Positions 5,947 to 8,662 of a DNA stretch of 8,662 nucleotides are shown piece by piece (within the stretch, counting starts at the first letter, position 1; every line of letters begins with the position of its first letter). The stretch is from an uncultured Anaerolineaceae bacterium. GTDB taxonomy: Bacteria; Chloroflexota; Anaerolineae; Anaerolineales; Anaerolineaceae. A program made the position numbers and the translations under genes. Location of the stretch: contig CALCQT010000346.1 in assembly GCA_937894825.1 (NCBI GenBank), positions 1-8,662 on the forward strand. Reading direction: 5' to 3'. Below the pieces are notes generated by a model. It did not search any database, was not told the DNA's origin, and worked only from the letters and a program-made list of their open reading frames with translations.

Positions 5947-7275
5947 TTACTCCGGCGGTTTTCCGGCCTTGCGCAGTTTCTCCATCCGGGCCTTAATTTC
6001 CTTCTCGTACCCCTGTTCCGTCGGTTCATAAAATCCACCCGATACAGACTTGGGCAAATATTGCTGCGGAATATAATGTTCCGGAAAACTATGCGGGTAC
6101 TGATACCCGGCGCCATGGCCCAACCCTTTGGCGTCCCGGCTGGAATCCATCAAGTGAATTGGCACCGGTCCGGCGCCTTCGGCTTTGATTTGATCCATCG
6201 CTTTGAAAATCGCTCCGGCTGAATTCGACTTCGGCGCTGTCGCCAAATAGAGAACAGCCTCCGCAATCGGATAATATCCTTCCGGCATGCCGACATAATC
6301 AAACGCCGCCGCCGCGCTGGTCGCGATTTGCAGCGCGCGCGGATCCGCCAGCCCGATATCTTCGGAAGCTAAAATAATCAACCGCCGCAATATAAAGCGC
6401 GGATCCTCGCCGGCCAGCAGCATTTTCGAAACCCAATAAAGGGCCGCATCCGGATCACTCCCGCGCACTGATTTGATAAAAGCGGAAATCGTATCATAGT
6501 GCGCGTCGCCGCCTTTATCATACTGAAGCGCCCGTTTTTGAATCGAATCTTCCGCCACTTCCAGCGTGATCCGCAGAATTCCGTCATCGTCAGGCGCGGT
6601 GCTCTCCACCGCCAGTTCCAGCGCATTCAGCAGATTCCTGGCGTCGCCTCCGCTCAGATCGACAAAATGTACGCGGGCGTCCGCCGCCAGGTCAATCTTC
6701 CGTTTTCCGTAACCACGCTCTTCATCGGTCAGCGCCCGATCCAAAATGGTGTTCAAAGCGGCCTCATCCAGCGGGTGCATTTCGAAAATCCGGGAGCGCG
6801 AAACCAGGGCCCGGATCACCTCGAAATAAGGATTTTCAGTCGTCGCACCGATCAGTGTGATCAGTCCCGTCTCGACATGCGGCAGCAGCGCATCCTGCTG
6901 GGCTTTGTTCCAACGATGCACCTCATCCACAAACAGCAGCGTCCGCTTGCGGTACAGCCGTTTGCGTTCCTGAGCATCCTGAATGACCCTGCGCAGCTCC
7001 GCCACGCCGGCTAACACAGCGGAAATGGATTCAAAATTCGCCTGGGAGCGGGAAGCAATTAATTGCGCCAGCGTGGTCTTTCCCGTGCCGGGAGGACCGA
7101 AGAGCAAAATTGAAGAGAACAAACGATCGCTTTCGATCGCCCGCCGCAACAATTTTCCCGGCCCAATGATATCCTCCTGACCGACGAATTCATCCAGCGT
7201 GCGCGGACGCATGCGCGCCGCCAACGGCATGCTGCCGGAAAATTCCTTTTCGCTTGCGTAATCAAACAGGTCCAT
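5947..7275 (-). CDS. rarA: Replication-associated recombination protein A (RarA/MgsA), AAA+ ATPase
   Basis: This is a full-length 442-residue member of the RarA/MgsA/WRNIP1 family, a clamp-loader-like ATPase that acts at stalled replication forks with SSB and recombination proteins. Residues 17-25 (PLAARMRP) and the following GQ segment are the family N-terminus. Walker A is GPPGTGKT (60-67), Walker B is LLFVDEVHRW (113-122), sensor 1 is ATTENP (144-149), the arginine finger lies in LVSRSR (157-162), and sensor 2 in GGDARN (209-214). The C-terminal tetramerisation domain carries the near-invariant segments QYDKGGDAHYD (251-261) and SEDIGLADP (304-312). The first residues, MDLF, resemble the end of a beta-clamp-binding motif. 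The start agrees with homologue length. Its AGAGG is only 1-2 nt from the ATG, and a TATAAT box ends 8 nt before it. The gene converges on the HAD gene. Confidence 0.96.
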   Translation of the reverse strand: MDLFDYASEKEFSGSMPLAARMRPRTLDEFVGQEDIIGPGKLLRRAIESDRLFSSILLFGPPGTGKTTLAQLIASRSQANFESISAVLAGVAELRRVIQDAQERKRLYRKRTLLFVDEVHRWNKAQQDALLPHVETGLITLIGATTENPYFEVIRALVSRSRIFEMHPLDEAALNTILDRALTDEERGYGKRKIDLAADARVHFVDLSGGDARNLLNALELAVESTAPDDDGILRITLEVAEDSIQKRALQYDKGGDAHYDTISAFIKSVRGSDPDAALYWVSKMLLAGEDPRFILRRLIILASEDIGLADPRALQIATSAAAAFDYVGMPEGYYPIAEAVLYLATAPKSNSAGAIFKAMDQIKAEGAGPVPIHLMDSSRDAKGLGHGAGYQYPHSFPEHYIPQQYLPKSVSGGFYEPTEQGYEKEIKARMEKLRKAGKPPE

Positions 7276-7283
7276 ACCTCTTG

Positions 7284-7289
7284 ATTATA
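7284..7289 (-). promoter_or_regulatory. Candidate -10 box of rarA, possibly for a leaderless transcript
   Basis: On the minus strand a perfect TATAAT (7289 down to 7284) is followed by 8 nt (CAAGAGGT) and then the rarA ATG. A start site 7-9 nt after the -10 box would fall on or next to the ATG, giving a leaderless mRNA. The -35 position (AGAGTC at 17-bp spacing) is poor and lies within the intergenic repeat. A chance match is possible. Confidence 0.35.
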
Positions 7290-7297
7290 ACGGGTTT

Positions 7298-7411
7298 TGT
7301 CATCTCGACTCTCGAAGGTGCTCTTGGGGAACCGAAAGAGACGCTTCAGCGTCCCTTCGGTGAGCAAGAGTAACTTCGAGGTGAATGCAAAGCTCCACCT
7401 CGAAGATGACA
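7298..7411. repeat. Nested inverted-repeat element, REP/MITE-like dispersed repeat
   Basis: Outer arms TGTCATCT (7298-7305) and AGATGACA (7404-7411) are perfectly complementary. Inside is a concentric series: CTCGAAG 7311-7317 with CTTCGAG 7374-7380, CTCTTG 7321-7326 with CAAGAG 7365-7370, ACCGAA 7331-7336 with TTCGGT 7356-7361, and GACGC 7340-7344 with GCGTC 7349-7353 around a TTCA loop. A second hairpin uses CTTCGAGGTG (7374-7383) and CACCTCGAAG (7396-7405), which competes with the CTCGAAG pairing. The GTCATCTCGA ends resemble dispersed intergenic repeats common in environmental bacterial genomes. There is no coding capacity. Other genomic copies are predicted but cannot be seen here. Confidence 0.6.
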
Positions 7412-7488
7412 CATTTATTGGATTTTTTTGAAACCTGTATTTTTTCCAATCGAATCAATAGATACGATATTATTTTTTTCCGCGAAAC

Positions 7489-8096
7489 ATGGTAGTATGG
7501 ATAGATAAGCAGATCTATTACCAGGAAATCTATAATACCCTGATTAAATTAGGACAGGCCGGCACGATCATTTCCGCATTTTCCTACCTGATCCAGAGAC
7601 TGGTAGTGGATCATTTACATGTCGTCGGGGATATTTATGACCGGGGACCTTCCCCGGATAAGATTATGGATACGTTGATGGCCTATCATTCAGTCGATAT
7701 CCAATGGGGAAACCATGATCTGTTATGGATGGGAGCTGCTGCCGGCTCATGGCCCTGTATCGCCAATGCTGTTCGTATTTGTGCCCGTTACAGTAAGCAG
7801 AGGGAAAGCTGATTATTATCGACGGCGGTTTTTCAAAACCCTACCATAAACAGACGGGGATTGCCGGGTATACACTGTTATACAACTCTCATGGGCTGCA
7901 TCTGACTGCGCATCAACCGTTTAGCTCAAAGGAAGAAGCCATCGCAAATTGCAGCGATATCGTCTCCACCCATCGCGTAATTGAAGAAGAACGCTCACGT
8001 AAGCGTGTGCGCGATACGGATATTGGCGCAAAACTTGAAGAGCAGTCCGCGGATTTATCCGAACTGCGCCGCCGCCTTCACAAAAGCGATATGTAA
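7489..8096 (+). pseudogene. fbp: Class III fructose-1,6-bisphosphatase remnant (fbp), truncated, deleted and frameshifted
   Basis: Two pieces of a class III (Firmicutes-type) fructose-1,6-bisphosphatase are present. The first, 7489-7801, carries the metallophosphoesterase motifs [18 protein letters not shown] and [16 protein letters not shown] and ends at about RICARY. The second, 7803-8096 in another frame, reads [19 protein letters not shown] through the family C-terminus to a normal TAA. Intact enzymes have roughly 640-670 residues. Here about 180-200 N-terminal residues, including the first metal motif, are absent, and about 300 central residues are deleted at the junction near 7795-7805, with a frame change that gives a TGA at 7810-7812. 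The ATG at 7489 has no Shine-Dalgarno sequence, and the frame is closed by TAG at 7459. It cannot make active enzyme. The family is typical of Firmicutes, so the parent gene may have arrived by transfer. The repeat at 7298-7411 adjoins it. Confidence 0.88.
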
Positions 8097-8147
8097 AATA
8101 TCAAACAAATCGGAAAGCCTATTCGCTGAATTTGAACTTTGATATTT
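8096..8147. repeat. 10-bp inverted repeat at the end of the fbp remnant
   Basis: AAATATCAAA (8096-8105) and TTTGATATTT (8138-8147) are perfectly complementary. An inner pair, CAAAT (8106-8110) with ATTTG (8130-8134), extends the stem past a 3-nt bulge. It begins at the last base of the fbp stop codon and probably formed its terminator, although no clean T tract follows. Confidence 0.4.
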
Positions 8148-8212
8148 CTGGCCCATGAGGTTCCCCTTCAAGGAAGAAAGTTTAAGATTTGGATAAATTT
8201 TTATTTCGCCGC

Positions 8213-8241
8213 TTGCTTTTTCTTCCGAAACTGGATAAAAT
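8213..8241 (+). promoter_or_regulatory. Sigma70-type promoter for rpoB
   Basis: TTGCTT (8213-8218) and TAAAAT (8236-8241) are separated by exactly 17 bp, each matching consensus at four or five of six positions. Transcription would start near 8248 and give a leader of about 200 nt before rpoB. A second AT-rich candidate, TATAAT at 8318-8323, has no good -35 box. The gap 8097-8450 otherwise holds the inverted repeat at 8096-8147 and the leader hairpin at 8271-8307. Confidence 0.55.
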
Positions 8242-8270
8242 GAGGTTAACAGGCGGCCACTCTGGCAAAG

Positions 8271-8307
8271 ACAGATTTACTGCTGTGTTCTCGCAGTAAA
8301 CGTCTGT
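8271..8307 (+). promoter_or_regulatory. Hairpin in the rpoB leader
   Basis: ACAGA (8271-8275) pairs with TCTGT (8303-8307), and TTTACTGC (8276-8283) pairs with GCAGTAAA (8293-8300), leaving a 2-nt bulge (CG) and a 9-nt loop. It lies about 25 nt into the predicted rpoB transcript and has no T tract after it. It could be an attenuator, a binding site for autogenous control, or an mRNA-stabilising stem. Function is inferred from position only. Confidence 0.45.
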
Positions 8308-8450
8308 ATAAATTTCATATAATCTTCTATCAACCATCCGGCAATTTTATGATAAAATAATATTTCGTGTCGGTATGTGCATATTTAAGGCGGGTCGTAT
8401 TGTTGCGCCAATCTGTCATCTGACCAGGTGAAATATTTAGGAGGCGATTT

Positions 8451-8645
8451 ATGACAACAGCCCATGCATCGAAATCCTATTCGCGGATTCCGAGCGCTGC
8501 CGAGATGCCTGACCTCATTGAAGTTCAGTTGGATTCATTCAAACGGCTCAAAGAAGAAGGCATTGCGGAACTTTTAAATGAAATTTCTCCCATTGAATCT
8601 TTTAACAAGGGGATGAAGCTTTATTCTTCCGTGATCGTATCGTGA
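8451..8645 (+). CDS. rpoB: RNA polymerase beta subunit RpoB, N-terminal fragment with broken frame
   Basis: The start is clear: AGGAGG (8439-8444) lies 6 bp before the ATG. Residues 9-58 have the RpoB N-terminal pattern: YSRIPSAAEMPDLIEVQLDS, then FKRLKEEGIAELLNEISPIE, then SFNKGMKLY. RpoB forms one pincer of the catalytic core of RNA polymerase and normally exceeds 1,100 residues. Here homology stops at KLY (8616-8624), and the frame closes at TGA 8643-8645 after 64 codons. The break coincides with AAGCTTTA (8616-8623), whose inverted copy TAAAGCTT forms the last 8 bases of the window. Because rpoB is essential, I read this as a rearrangement or assembly error at the window edge and not as a real short protein. 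The long leader and strong ribosome-binding site fit a highly expressed rpoBC operon. Confidence 0.85.
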   Translation: MTTAHASKSYSRIPSAAEMPDLIEVQLDSFKRLKEEGIAELLNEISPIESFNKGMKLYSSVIVS

Positions 8646-8662
8646 GCCGGAAAGTAAAGCTT

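Noticed and set aside
6499..7014. A 171-codon plus-strand open frame inside rarA
   Set aside because: It is antisense to highly conserved RarA motifs. No homology or ribosome-binding site was seen.
7298..7411. Integron attC site or CRISPR-like array
   Set aside because: The element has nested palindromes but no attC core sites, no integrase and no cassette genes. There are no regularly spaced direct repeats.
8318..8323. TATAAT box as the main rpoB promoter
   Set aside because: The hexamer is perfect but no acceptable -35 box lies 16-18 bp upstream. The pair at 8213-8241 is better balanced.
8451..8645. A genuine 64-residue protein sharing the RpoB N-terminus
   Set aside because: The sequence before the break is ordinary RpoB and the break coincides with an inverted repeat at the window edge, so an artefact or rearrangement is far more likely.

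Overview
This window looks like bacterial chromosomal DNA from the phylum Chloroflexota, most likely class Anaerolineae. The basis is the type of the RpoB N-terminus at the right end, the orphan lipoprotein and surface-anchored proteins with Thr/Pro-rich linkers, and a degenerate member of the C39-peptidase/TPR family that I associate with Anaerolineae. This placement rests on pattern recognition, not a database search. The DNA is of middling GC content, with AT-rich intergenic spaces that carry unusually regular hairpins.

Left part (1-3612, + strand). The window opens inside the 3' end of an M42-family metallo-aminopeptidase gene. A perfect 17-bp hairpin (301-344) separates it from a tightly packed three-gene operon (524-3612): a lipoprotein of the family 1 solute-binding fold with no transporter genes beside it, a small two-pass membrane protein, and a membrane-anchored protein made of a C39-like papain-fold domain followed by TPR repeats. 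The C39-like domain has Asp where the catalytic Cys is expected and Arg where the His is expected, so it is probably a pseudopeptidase. The operon looks like a cell-surface module of unknown function.

Middle (3613-7275). Next is a separately expressed, membrane-anchored HEYVH metallopeptidase (gluzincin type). A second perfect 17-bp hairpin (5182-5224) follows it, and then a HAD-family phosphatase whose start is unclear because no ordinary start codon lies between the hairpin and the catalytic domain. The convergent rarA (mgsA) gene on the minus strand encodes the replication-associated AAA+ ATPase and ends only 5 bp from the HAD stop codon.

Right part (7276-8662). Upstream of rarA lies a roughly 114-bp intergenic element of nested inverted repeats that resembles a REP/MITE-type dispersed repeat. 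Beside it is a wrecked class III fructose-1,6-bisphosphatase gene: the N-terminus is missing, a central block of about 300 codons is deleted, and the two surviving parts are in different frames. A good sigma70-type promoter and a hairpin-bearing leader of about 200 nt then lead into rpoB. The rpoB frame breaks after 55-58 codons, at a HindIII-site palindrome whose second copy forms the last 8 bases of the window. The 47 bp between them read like RpoB when inverted, which points to a rearranged or misassembled end.

I saw no tRNA, rRNA, CRISPR array, insertion-sequence transposase or replication origin.
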